Positions 1 through 10,297 of a stretch of 64,000 nt of DNA are shown piece by piece. The notes below the pieces were generated by a model that worked only from the letters and a program-made list of their open reading frames with translations, searched no databases and was not told the origin of the DNA. Every line of letters begins with the position of its first letter. The stretch's first letter is position 1. The position numbers were made by a program, and so were the translations under genes. The stretch spans positions 13,985,433 to 14,049,432 of the forward strand of contig OZ038386.1 of assembly GCA_964036045.1 (NCBI GenBank), given 5' to 3'. The DNA is from Eutreptiella sp. 'Long Island Sound 2002'. Lineage: Eukaryota > Euglenozoa > Euglenophyceae > Eutreptiales > Eutreptiaceae.

Positions 1-814
1 TTGCGCGTTTCTGCAAATCTTTTCATGGGACTCCGTAATTCTTCACACCACACATGTTTCAAAGTATGTGTTCATGCCACAGCCCCAAATTTGACCTTGG
101 TTCATTTGCAAGCAGGCGATGATGTAATGGCCACACGAGATGTGAACACAACTCTCATGTGTCCACAAGTGATTCATGAGACTCTGCAGTGATCGTCACG
201 CAAGCGCTTGCGCCCAAAAGACGTGCGCCGAGGGCAAAATGTGGACAATTGCAATGAGCAGCTCCAAGAAGGGAGATGTCTTAGAAGCCATGTAATTACG
301 CCCAACCGTCACAGTGCAAAGCTTAAAGACGAGCTGCGATAGGCGCCGGGAGTCTTCAAAGAAGATTAAAAAATGAAGTCATGAGATGAAAGATGCTCAC
401 CCTTTTGTATTCAATGAGTTAGAGGCATTCTCGAAACCTACATACAAGTGATTTAGCAACCCTGTCCAAAGTCATATGAGAATATCATTTGGGGGTGAGA
501 AAAATCAAAACGTCCTGCCTGGTACATCCCTTTGCGTATTCCTTTCTTTCCTTTTGCTTCCTCTCCTTTCATTGTGTTTCTACGGCCTTTTCATCATAAA
601 AGGACCTAGCTCAATGCAAATAACTCTATGTTGCCATCACCCATGTATCAAAACAAAAATGCGTCTCAATCAAACACTTTCTTCTCCACACACACACACG
701 CACACGCACACACACATGGAATCATAATGCCACGTTGCTCCACCCCACCCGTGCAGCAGCAGTACTTACTTTCAATGCAAGCAGTACTTTCGATGCAACA
801 TAGATTTTGTCTCC
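1..814. other. Upstream region of the membrane-protein gene; no gene recognised
   Basis: I see no convincing coding region here. A short CA/CG dinucleotide stretch lies at about 690-716, roughly 100 bp before the start codon of the following gene. The promoter of that gene is presumably in this interval, but no TATA box or other core element stands out. Confidence 0.4.
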
Positions 815-1639
815 ATGGAGGCCCCTGATGAAAGGACGCCGCTGATATCCCACAATGAGAAGACACCGCCGATTCCCTTTGAGGATGTGGCCCCGGTCAA
901 TGACAGCCGCAATGTGTTGCTTCTGTACCGATTGCAACAGTTCAACACCAAATCCTACGTCAACTTCCTCTTGGCCATTCTGTGTTTGGTATACATAGGC
1001 ATTAACGTGGCTTGTTTGGTGCTCAACTCTATGCCGCTAGAGTATCGTGAGGCACATGATGTTGTGTTCCATCGAATGGAGTTCTGGGGCACGTTCATGT
1101 TTAGTGTGGTCGATGTGATTTCTTTAATGTACTCGCCCAAGCCGTTGGGCCGGATTTGCGACAACCCGTTTGCGCTGAAGCTGTTTATCTTTCTCAACGT
1201 GACTGCCTCTTTGATTCCAGCTATCTTGGTCACTGTCGATTTGGAGCACTTCGAGGTGGTGTCGCATGAAATCGAGTACGCAAACGAATTGACGATGGTA
1301 CTGATTGATTTGGTGATATTGTTCTCGCTCGTCAACGAAAGCGAGCCACAGTCCCCGACGGGCGGCATAAGTTCTGGAATGATCGTGGTGTCGGCGATGG
1401 TGTGCATCCTTCAACTGGGGTTGTATAATCTCCTCCCAATGCCGGCCGCAGAGCAAATATCCCACTACTTTGAGTTTGTATTCGAGTTGTTTAGTGCGGG
1501 CACTTTCTTCTGGTTTTGCATTGACAACAAGGTCTTGGCAGACATGAGAATTAGCAACATTCTAATCCACGGCGTCTGCTTCTCCAATCACTATTGCCAT
1601 CATAGGTGCGCATGCTTTGCTATTTCTTGGACGCGTTGA
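815..1639 (+). CDS. Multi-pass membrane protein, probable 5' exon (function unknown)
   Basis: The frame opens with ATG at 815 and encodes about 274 codons. The N-terminus is hydrophilic and carries ERTPLI near residue 6, which fits the acidic dileucine pattern [DE]xxxL[LI] used for sorting to lysosomes or vacuoles. Six hydrophobic stretches follow, at roughly residues 48-70, 90-107, 122-146, 160-178, 188-207 and 215-238, so an integral membrane protein is likely. I do not recognise the family. The frame probably does not end at the TGA at 1637. The last codons are poorly hydrophobic, a GT donor (CATCATAG then GTGCGC, about 1605) precedes a long GT microsatellite typical of an intron, and another possible donor follows GACAACAAG near 1531. 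The true protein therefore probably continues in a downstream exon that I could not identify. Confidence 0.55.
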   Translation: MEAPDERTPLISHNEKTPPIPFEDVAPVNDSRNVLLLYRLQQFNTKSYVNFLLAILCLVYIGINVACLVLNSMPLEYREAHDVVFHRMEFWGTFMFSVVDVISLMYSPKPLGRICDNPFALKLFIFLNVTASLIPAILVTVDLEHFEVVSHEIEYANELTMVLIDLVILFSLVNESEPQSPTGGISSGMIVVSAMVCILQLGLYNLLPMPAAEQISHYFEFVFELFSAGTFFWFCIDNKVLADMRISNILIHGVCFSNHYCHHRCACFAISWTR

Positions 1640-1640
1640 T

Positions 1641-1656
1641 GCGTGTTTGTGTGTGT

Positions 1657-1697
<41 letters not shown>
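1641..1697. repeat. (GT)n microsatellite in putative intron
   Basis: An almost uninterrupted GT dinucleotide run lies directly after the possible splice donor of the membrane-protein exon. Confidence 0.9.
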
Positions 1698-1699
<2 letters not shown>

Positions 1700-3692
1700 C
1701 ATGTGGATGTGAGTGTGTTCCATTCACACATTCCGCACTATTTTTGCTTCTACCCTGCCTGTGGTGCAATGTGTGACACGCCATTGGCAGGTTCGTATGA
1801 CCATGTGGGTGGGTACAAGTCATCCCCTCAGATTTCTCGGGCGTGATCTCCATAAGCTCACCACTTGCCCTCCAATTTACTACCCTTTGTACGACTGCAT
1901 TGTCCCACTCACCCTATTCCATCCACTGAGTTGCCATTACTGTGAAGCCCATGGGAAGCACTGGACACGGCTTTGTTGTGTTTTTCGTTATGTACTTTTG
2001 AGAGTCAATTCCGGTTAGCACGGGGATGGGTGTGTTAAACAAGGGAAGTGTGCCGGAGGTTCCTGCCCATTGTAAAATATGCACAGTGTGGTAGAAACAT
2101 GATGCTTGAAGTTGTGGACAACAAAAGCGTTTTGGGTGACAAAGGCAACCCATGAGGGGGTTTAACGTATCTTGACAAATCTTGACATGTCTCTCCGACC
2201 ACTCCAAGCAGGCAGGGGCTAAGCTGCCAGAACATGAATGAATGAATGCACATTGGGGCGTCTGAAAATTTTTCTCGAGGTAGGCATCCCATCTCGGATG
2301 TTTACAATGTGGGGAGTTATCCCCTTTCCCGGTTATGGGGGTCCAATGCGCTAAGGTGCAGTACCCTTGTCCCCCCTACCCGTACCGCAAGCCAGAGACG
2401 GCCTCGCGTCGCGCATGCTTGAACCCGGCGCGACCCGGAATTCATTTCCGCAGCTCCGCAACCCCGTCTATGAACAATTGTTTTTGTAGGGGGTGGGGAG
2501 CTCCGGGTGGGTTCCACAAGGGGCCGCTTGTTCGTTTTTGTCTGGTACTCCCCTTGGAGCAAAGCTTGTAAACAGCATGGTTGCCTCCTGTGGAAATGCC
2601 CACTTCCCCGCAATGGAACGCCCCCTTGTCCAGTACCCCACGATCACTGCCGCAGTGTCTTCACATCTACCCCTCCCCCCCTCCTTTGCACATCCCCCCC
2701 TGGGGGAAGGGCGGGGGGAGGTGCCTCTGGTACTAGTGATGAGGATTTTGTTGTGCTTAGCTTGTGCGCTTGCTTGTCAATGCACGCAACCCACAAGACT
2801 CCATACGGGGGGGGGGCATTTGCCCCGAAGGCACCACAGATCAATTTTCTTCTGGTTACAATGTACTCGCAGTGGAAACCTGCAGCTGCAATAGTTGCAG
2901 GTTTGGCTCCGAGCACAAAAATCCCCCGCGGGCGGGGGCAAGGGCCGTTGACATTTCTGCCAGGGAGTGCGGGACACCGTCGTACCTTCTAGGACGACTG
3001 TGCAGCGGGGGGGGGGGGGGCGGGGGCGTGCACATCTATACATCTATGCACCGCCACACTTCTCATGCCCCGGGTTTCGGAGCCCCACCCTGGCCAACCC
3101 CATCCGCTCCCCTGCAGGCATCCAGACTCTTGTGGTGACGAAGCTGTGTGCGTGGATGAACGCCATCACAAGGAGGCCATGCACCAGGCCTTCTGTGAGG
3201 AACCGGGCCACAGCCATGGCGTGTCGTGCTCCATTGTGCGGGATGCGACATCATAGATTCGTGCTGTTCACAGGCCCTGGCAGTGACTTCTCTCTTTTGA
3301 TGGCGTAGCCTGCAAAGAAAAAGCTAAGGCCAACGGCTGCTGGACGGCCAGCGATGGCGATTCAGCGGTGGATGCAGCAGGTAAACAAGCTAAAACGACT
3401 GCTTCAGCGTCCTTAACCTTTTTGGAAACCGCTGCACAACCGCCCGGTTGTACACTGACTACGCTGGAAAGCACTGGAAAGCACCTCCTTCGAAGGGGCA
3501 TCACAAACAAGACATGTCTGTGCTCTTGCTCATCTGCCCTTGACAACAACAAAGCAGAACGATCCTTTCCCCAGAGCTCCATCAGCTGATCAACTTTGGA
3601 CTGCGCCGACTCCCCTGGAAAATGACTGCTCACCGCCACCCAGCCCCAATATGCATATTCACGCGATCCCAGCAAAATAGATTTGTTGAGAG
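1698..3692. other. No recognisable gene; G/C homopolymer-rich
   Basis: Several short open frames exist but none shows a recognisable domain or consistent coding signal. C and G homopolymers occur at about 2675-2720, 2808-2818 and 3006-3024. A later exon of the gene starting at 815 could lie here, for example around 3110-3290, but I cannot support a specific splice acceptor. Confidence 0.4.
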
Positions 3693-3810
3693 CATACACA
3701 AACACTAGAGCACGTTTCAAAATGCATGACACACAATAATGGCAACGGAGGGAACGGAAAGCCTGACGGGTCTGGAGAGCTCGTCATAGGGACAGAAAGA
3801 GTCGGAGGTG
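3693..3810. repeat. Dispersed repeat, copy 1 (pairs with 8095-8206)
   Basis: About 115 bp here align with 8095-8206 in the same orientation, including the shared stretches gcatgacacacaata and aaagcctgacgggtctgga. Divergence is perhaps 15-20 percent by eye. Read on the minus strand, one frame of both copies stays open and many amino acids agree, so this may be a duplicated exon rather than a transposon. I do not recognise a product. Confidence 0.6.
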
Positions 3811-3928
3811 ACAATGCAAATTGGGATGTCCTGAAATTGTTTGATTTGATGGCGATGCTTCTTCTTTGCCCTGCTGAGGTTCTGACTGGGTCCTCGTGAG
3901 ATTAAATGGTTGGGCTTAAGAGCTTGGG

Positions 3929-4030
3929 TTATATCACAAAACAGACCAGCACATCTGCACATAAGGTTCTCCGAATGCAGAGGGACAAAGGATAACAGCA
4001 CCTGGTGAATTCCCAGTGGCTTTCCGCCTT

Positions 4031-4076
<46 letters not shown>

Positions 4077-4440
4077 GCACCCACCCACCCACCCACGCAC
4101 CCACCCACGCACGCACCCACGCACAGACGCACCCACGCACCCACCCACGCACCCACGCACACACGCAGACACGCACGCGCGCGCGCGCACACACACACAC
4201 ACACAACCTTGCCTGCAAAGGCCAGCACGGCACTCATCAGGTCTGCTGAGGTCCCCACACCAACCGCCCACGCCACCGGCGCCCAAGCGCAGAAGGCCGA
4301 AAACACCACCGCCCCCATCCCCCCCAGCACCTGTTCCACAGGGAGTGGAAGGTGACGAAGCCGAGGATGCAGTAGCCCGACCACTCTTTTTGTCGAGGCA
4401 TGGGAGAGCCAGTACTTCGGTCACATAACCAACCAAACAC
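3929..4440 (-). CDS. Possible membrane-protein exon (weak candidate)
   Basis: On the minus strand, between about 4400 and 4210, two hydrophobic stretches can be read: one near 4380-4340 in one frame and one near 4330-4220 in another. They are separated by a run of seven G (plus-strand C at about 4317-4323). A one-base error or mutation in that run would join them. The second stretch ends at AAG/GT followed by a long GT microsatellite, which looks like a splice donor and intron. This pattern resembles the gene at 815-1639, where the exon also runs into a GT repeat. No family is recognised and the call is tentative. Confidence 0.2.
4033..4204. repeat. Compound CA / CCCACC / CGCACC microsatellite
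   Basis: A (CA)n run is followed by interspersed CACCCACC and CACGCACC units and then another CG/CA run. The reverse strand reads as (GT)n and GGGTGG-type repeats. It sits where an intron of the weak minus-strand candidate would begin. Confidence 0.9.
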
Positions 4441-4560
4441 AGAGGTTCTGATTCCGCAGAAGGGGGGGAAACAACGTCACACAGAGGCCTCAGCAGACCT
4501 GAGCTGAATGGGACGTCCAACCCAATGCTGCACAAGGATCTACCTCATCAAAGTACAGAG

Positions 4561-4586
4561 CACACACACACACACACACACACACG
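4561..4586. repeat. (CA)n microsatellite
   Basis: A pure CA dinucleotide run of about 25 bp. The sequence on either side (4384-4560 and 4900-5030) looks like a diverged duplication, sharing gttctga and gagagccag-type segments. Confidence 0.85.
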
Positions 4587-5174
4587 TGCACGTCAGTCAC
4601 GTGCCACCAGCATGGACTGCCGGCCTGCGCCAGATGCACCAGAATGCAAAGGGGGGTCCGAAACTGCTGTGCCAGAGGGCACCACAAAGTACACACGCCG
4701 GTGCGCAAGCGGCCAGCCGCGCCGGACACGCGACCAGCTAAACGGCTGCACACTGCCCGCAGCCCCGCACGCACACACATGGAACATGCGCGCTCCCCGC
4801 ACATACCGGCCACTGCGCCCGCCCCAAAACGACGGAGACCCAAGTCACCATGCCTCCCCTCCCCCCCCCCCGCCCCGCAGCCCTGCGAGATGATGGGAGA
4901 GGGAGAGCCAGAGCACGTCAGCCGACTTCTGTTTGGTGCAGAGCACGGGAGAGCTTCCACGGAAATCACATAAGTATGACGGCGCAGAGGTTCTGACTTT
5001 TTGACCGCAGAGATGAGGTAGACCAATAAGGTACACACTCAGGTGTACACTTCGGCAAGCCTATCTCAGCACGCAGTCATACATGGGTCTCCCTCGTTAA
5101 TAGCACACGTCCTTCCGCCGCGTGGCGACATACCGGGGGGCCGGGGGTGGGATAGGGCAGGCTTCAGGCAGGCT

Positions 5175-5206
5175 CTAACCCGCTAACCCCTAACCCTCCC
5201 GTCGCA
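5175..5206. repeat. Short imperfect telomere-like CTAACCC units
   Basis: Three degenerate units (ctaacccg, ctaacccc, taaccct) occur in a row. This is far too short and irregular to be a telomere. It may be an interstitial remnant or chance. Confidence 0.25.
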
Positions 5207-5252
5207 AGAGCGGCCAGGACATTAAAAGCCATCAACCCTCGTTAATAGCACA

Positions 5253-5253
5253 G

Positions 5254-5291
<38 letters not shown>

Positions 5292-5330
5292 ACCACCACC
5301 AACACCACCACCATCACCTCCTCCTCCTCC
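5253..5330. repeat. (CA)n followed by CAC/CTC trinucleotide repeats
   Basis: A CA run of about 38 bp grades into CAC, AAC and CTC triplets. Confidence 0.85.
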
Positions 5331-6867
5331 CACTTTTACAAACCAGCACACCGTTACCCTTGGGTACACAGAAGGACAACCAACACAAGGGTTCGTGGGC
5401 ATGAACATGGGTCAAAGATCATGGAACCACAAGGTTAGAGTTTGCTGCAAGCAAGTATCAAGGCCCCAGTGCCCTACCTACACTGGGACTATATGATCCC
5501 TGCCATGTAATGGTGAGCGTACATGGCACTGAATAGAATTGTGTGCTGCTTCCTGTTGCATCTAACCTTGATTGCCATCAAAGTTGGATTCATCATTCTA
5601 TGTGGAGATACGGTAAACGGTGCTGCAAACCCTTTTTGATGCCGCAATCTACACAATAACCATGTATGCATAGATCCGATCTCACCACCTCCACCAGCCA
5701 CCCCACTGTGCACATGCCCACCATGAGACAGCACGTTACAAGCAATCAAAGGGAATCAGACCAGCACTACCCCGTCACCAAATTAGGGAAGTAAGCTCAC
5801 CACTCCTCGGCGAGGCAAAGTCATTGATTTCTGAGTCATTATTGCAAGCTCGATGATTTCTCACCAGTTTTCTGCGACGTGTAATGGCGCGTCAGTGAGT
5901 AGCCTTTTTTTTGCATTTGGCACCGTTGGTCTGTACCGTGTTGTTATTATCTTCTCGAAGTTGAGATCAGCTTTTGGTATTGAGAAGACACAATTATCAT
6001 TGTCCCACATCCCAGACCGAATTGTCTTGACACTCTTATGTGTTATCGCATTGTCGCAGCTTGCGTATCTACCAAAAAGTGCATGATGAAGATGTAGCCC
6101 TTCCCTGATGATTATGCAGTTGCTCCGGTTTGCCAGTGCAGCCATTTTAGGGGGGGACTTGACATGCAGAAGCACATTCCCAACTAATTGACATTGCATG
6201 ATGGCTAACGATGAGTGCTGATGGATGTGAAGGGTTGACCAAGGGTACACTGCCCTCACTCCTTGTATATCACACAAAATCACCACCACTGGCAACCCAA
6301 GATCCACATGGCACCTGATCAGGGACCATGTGGAAAGTACACCTGCACATAAGGGTTGGATACAAAATAATGAACGCTCAGGGCGAATTGTTCCCCACCC
6401 ATGAGGTTGCAACAAACGACAAGCAGCACCCATAGGTAAGGACTGGGGACCCTTCTGGCCGAACCCACGCCCCCGCGGCGGCCAGATCGGCTTCCCCATC
6501 AGCCCTTGACCCCCCGCCCTGCGTCGCTTGTGGGCAGGCACCCTTGTACCTTCCCGTTCCCTACCTCCTCCGGCTTCCAACTGGTACAGCTCCTCTTCTT
6601 GAGCGAAGGGGGGGGGGCAGGCGGTGGTGCGGCATTTGTGTACAGTAACAGCAGGATGATTGATGGTGGCGGTTCTGCACACCATACGTTCCCAGCGGGG
6701 ACCGGACCGAATAAAACACAAGCTAGGGGTACGGCCCTTTTCTGCTGTGCTGCGCGCAGGCACTGCCCTCAACGATGATGCTGCCCTCTTCTCTATCCCT
6801 TGTAAGCCTCGTAAGCCTCGTCAGTCAGCGAGAGAAGATTTTTGCCTATCCCACACTACTGGTCATG
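5331..6867. other. No recognisable gene
   Basis: A minus-strand frame of about 300 codons spans 5861-6772, but its composition changes abruptly along its length and I recognise no domain, so I do not call it a gene. A 77-codon plus-strand frame (5853-6086) is weakly hydrophobic. Nothing else is supported. Confidence 0.35.
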
Positions 6868-7175
6868 GGTATAAAACCACCCCCAAATGGGGGATAAAAC
6901 CACCCCCAACCCCCTTTTTCGCCATTTTTGACCCCTGGGGTGGTTTTATGCCACCTGGGGGTGGTTGTATCCCCCGTTATGGGGGGGTGGGTTTATCCCC
7001 TCAAAGGTTTTATACCCGCAAAGGGGTGGTTTTATCGCCCCAAGGGGGTGGTTTTATCCCCCCCATTGGGTCATGGGGGGGGGGGGTTATCACCCCTTTG
7101 GGGTGCTTTTATCCCCCATTTTCGGTGATTTTATCCCCCCATTGGGCGGGAGGTGGGGTTGTCACCCTTTTAGGG
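6868..7175. repeat. GGTGGTTTTATCCCC-type repeat array, first block
   Basis: At least ten degenerate units of roughly 20-30 bp share the core ggtggttttatcccc. The first two or three units are inverted (ggggataaaaccaccccc), the rest direct, so the block starts with an inverted repeat. Short spacers such as aaagg or ccattg separate the units. Every unit combines a G-run and a C-run, giving strong hairpin and G-quadruplex potential. No coding role is apparent. Confidence 0.8.
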
Positions 7176-7568
7176 GCAGAGGGGTATGGCCCATCTCTAT
7201 GTTCACCTAGAAACACAGTACCGTAAGACAAGTTGCCTTAGGTCTATATGTTGTGCTGTAATGAAAACACCCTTGGGGATGTGGGCGGGGGCTTGCCCCA
7301 TTTCCATTTCGGGTATGGAGGTAGGAGAAGTGATGGAGGGTCGGGGAACGACATATGGTTTTACACTCAGTGTTTTGTTTCAAATTGCCCTTTGTATATG
7401 TGTTATAGGATGTCTGACCTGGCTGGGGACAATTTTGCAAATGGGGTACGAGATGGGATTTCAGACATGGTTGGGGTTTGCTATTCATCAAGTTCGACAT
7501 GCATTGCTTTTGTGGCAGCAGTGCTTAGACTGCTTTTGTTTGCCATGTTGTGTCATTTGTTGCTTTGG
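7176..7568. other. Central segment between two G/C-run arrays
   Basis: This roughly 390-bp segment separates the arrays at 6868-7175 and 7569-7776. A part at about 7285-7335, containing cttgccccatttccatt and ggtaggagaagtgatgga, is shared in diverged form with 9377-9432. That makes the whole 0.9-kb unit look like one copy of a dispersed repeat family with array-like ends. No gene is visible. Confidence 0.5.
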
Positions 7569-7776
7569 TGGCATAAAACCACCCTGGGGTAGTTTTATCA
7601 CCCCAAAAGGGGGTGGTTTTAACAAGGGGGGTGGTTTTATTCCCCAAAAGGGGTGGTTGTATCCCCCCAAAGGGGTGGTTTTATCCCCACCAAAAGTGGG
7701 CATAAAACCACCCAGGGTGGTTTTAAGGGTGGTTTTATCCCCCATTTGGGGATGGTTTTATGCCTGGGACCACCCA
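7569..7776. repeat. GGTGGTTTTATCCCC-type repeat array, second block
   Basis: About eight units with the core ggtggttttatcccc, with inverted units (cataaaaccaccc) at about 7570 and 7700. It closes the 0.9-kb structure that starts at 6868. Confidence 0.8.
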
Positions 7777-8894
7777 CACTACAAGATGCAGCCCCTATAA
7801 ACCGGATCGGATGGCGACCAGAGCCGTCATGGGGGCCATCGTCGGGGTTTTTCAGCACAATATGACAACATTTCCACTGATTTTTTGGCCCTTCAATTTC
7901 CAGTGATGTTTGGTCCCAGTGATAGTTCCAGTTACTGGTGCCATGCCAGCGGAAGGGCCATTCGAGGGCTCAGGGGCCCACGAGTTCTGGGATCTGTCTC
8001 TCCAATCAGAGTCTCATTGACCGAACCTCACCCCTGAAGCATGCACACAATGCACGCACGTCCTGCTTGGCACCGATTGGGTACTGAGAGGACACAAAAA
8101 CACCCGAGCACGGTTCAAGGTGCATGACACACAATAAGAGCAAGGGAGGGAATCGAAAGCCTGACGGGTCTGGACAGCTCGCCATAGGGACAGACAGAGC
8201 GGAACTACATGATTTGTACCATGCTATTGGTGAGTGTACAATATGGCTCTAATCCATGTGATGGATGGGCACTGTGCCAACGCTTGAGGATCACCCAGGT
8301 GGTATGGCTTATCACAAATTTCCAGATTGGCGGCGACAAGAGCCCTTGTGCCGTGCCCTAGAACACCCCAACAACATGCAGACCATTATGGAGTCAGTAT
8401 AGTCAAACGTCAAAAAAGGAGACATGATCATTTTTGGGTATAAAACCCCAATTGAAAATTATGATGATTCTGCTCCATGCATATATTGCCTCTGCCAACA
8501 TGGTGTTTGTTTCAGGAGAAAATGTGCTTGATCATGTCAACCAATTTCGTTGTTTGTAAGTGGTCGTCACTTTTGTTTCGATGAACCACCCCATTGTTCA
8601 TATTGGTGTTGCACATTCCCATTCAAATTTGCATGATCTTTGGACATGGTGACCGGGTGTGTTTTGTGTTGAACGATTGATTGACAAAGAAATTATTTGA
8701 GACCATTGTCTTCTAATAAGGATACTAGAGCAAGTGGATCCCGAGACGCAGATAAAACACAGATGGAGCTCCACTGCAATGCACATGGGTTCAAAAGCAA
8801 TGGGAGGAGCGAACATTGATCTCAACACCCGGAAACAGGTGTTGGCTAGCCCCATCATTTCTAGTTTTACGTGTGTGATCTGATCCCAATCTGC
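7777..8894. other. No gene; contains dispersed repeat copy 2 at 8095-8206
   Basis: The only structure I can support is the segment at about 8095-8206 that matches 3693-3810 in direct orientation. The remaining sequence has no long open frame and no recognised element. Confidence 0.45.
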
Positions 8895-9700
8895 TTATGA
8901 ATGGGGTTTTGGTGGAGGAGAACCCCCCCCCATTTTAGGTGAAAAAGCCCCCTGGGGGTTTTTTCTCCACGGGGGGGGGGGGGGGTTAGGGGGTTGCCCT
9001 CCCCATTTGGGTTTTTTTCACCTTTTGTTGGGGAGGGCAAGGTTTGGAGGTTTCTTCTGTCCCATTTTTTTGGGGGGGGTCACCATTTGGGGGAGGGGGG
9101 TTCACCCTTTCTGGTGGGATTTGTTCACAATTTCTGGGGGTTTTGTCACCCTTTTACCAGTGGCCCATGCTTTCCACAGGGGGCCATAGTGGGCATGTAA
9201 AACCCAGTAGTGGCTCTTTGGCAACCCTTGTTAGGGGCTGCAGGCTGCCAATTGACCATATGTTGTGTTGCAAGGTGTGAAGTTGGAATGACAGTGCATG
9301 TGGGCTGCAATGGTGGTCAATCGTGGTCCCCCCATTTTCATTATGCCACGGTGGGGGGGTATTTTTGTGATTCGGGGTGGGGCTTGCCCCATTTCCATTG
9401 CAGGGATGGAGGTAGAAGAGGTGATAGTGATAAAACACCTGCAGTATGGAAGGGCAGCACAGAAGACATGGAGGGGACAGAAAAGGGGGATGCATTGCCA
9501 AGAAGGAGCAGATTCAGAGGAGGGGGCAGGAAAAAGATAGATTGTGTTCCACTTGTGATTTGAATGCTCGTTTTCGAGTGGCATTGTGCTGTTTGCTTTG
9601 TTGCTGGGGAGTGGTGTTTGAGTCAAAGTGCAAAACTCAGCTTTTGATCAGCTTGGGGGTGGGGGGGGGGGGGGGTAGCAACAGGGGAGTTGCAAAGAAA
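8895..9700. repeat. Second copy of the G/C-run repeat family
   Basis: Long C, T and G runs (8928-8936, 8969-8984, 9067-9078, 9657-9674) alternate with ggtttttt and tcaccattt segments. The part at 9377-9432 matches 7285-7335 of the first copy. The core hexanucleotides differ from the 6.9-kb arrays (ttttttcacc rather than ttttatcccc), so this is a diverged relative. Confidence 0.5.
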
Positions 9701-9773
9701 TATGTGTTGGTGAGAAGAAGGTTGAAAGTGAGTTGTGACAATGGCATGAAAGGTTGGTGGTGGGGTTGGGGCT

Positions 9774-10297
9774 TTAAGTGCAGCCAACCCCCATCAGCCC
9801 AGATCTCCACAGATGTACCCGCCATTAGCCAAATTTCCGCCATTTTTCATACATCTCTGCTATCGTCGCCCCCCGGAATTCAACCGAGGACTGGCCTATG
9901 TATTGTTGAGGTGCCGGATTCATTTTCACTATCCATCCATGCCGAATTCGCCGTGTTTCGATGATTTGCCTGGAATCGCCATTTGCTGCCGATGCGCGTT
10001 TGCGCGCCAAATCAGCCAAATATTTTTTCACAATCGAATTTTTATACATCTTTTCAGACAGACTCAGACACTCAAATGTATTTAGTTTCATCCGCCATAA
10101 TTTTCGTGTAGACTAGGATTTTTCTGTGGGTCGTGTGAGCATGGATTTGTCTTTAGTGTTCTTGCGGCCTTTGCCTCTTCTGTGGTCCCATTGGTCCCCG
10201 GAAGCAACACCCAGGTTGCATCCCCGCAAGGTTGTCCACCGGGTCCAGCCGGCCCTGAGCCCTCCCGCTTTTTCATTCACCCGGGACAACAGTTACA
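9774..10297 (+). mobile_element. Degenerate LTR of family A (copy A2)
   Basis: This region is collinear with the LTR of element A (reverse complement of 34905-34374). Shared blocks include aagtgc.gcc at the start, ctggaatcgccatttgc in the middle, and cttttcagacag with cactca.atgtattta near the end. It ends just before tggtagcaaaggctacc, which matches the primer-binding site of A. As in A, an ATG (10141) reading MDL begins the gag frame inside the LTR, about 156 bp before its end. Divergence is high, so this copy is old. Confidence 0.75.

Noticed and set aside
5175-5206. Telomere sequence
   Set aside because: Only three imperfect CTAACCC-like units, internal to ordinary sequence.
5861-6772. 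Minus-strand frame of 303 codons
   Set aside because: No recognised domain, uneven composition and no second copy; not enough to call a gene.
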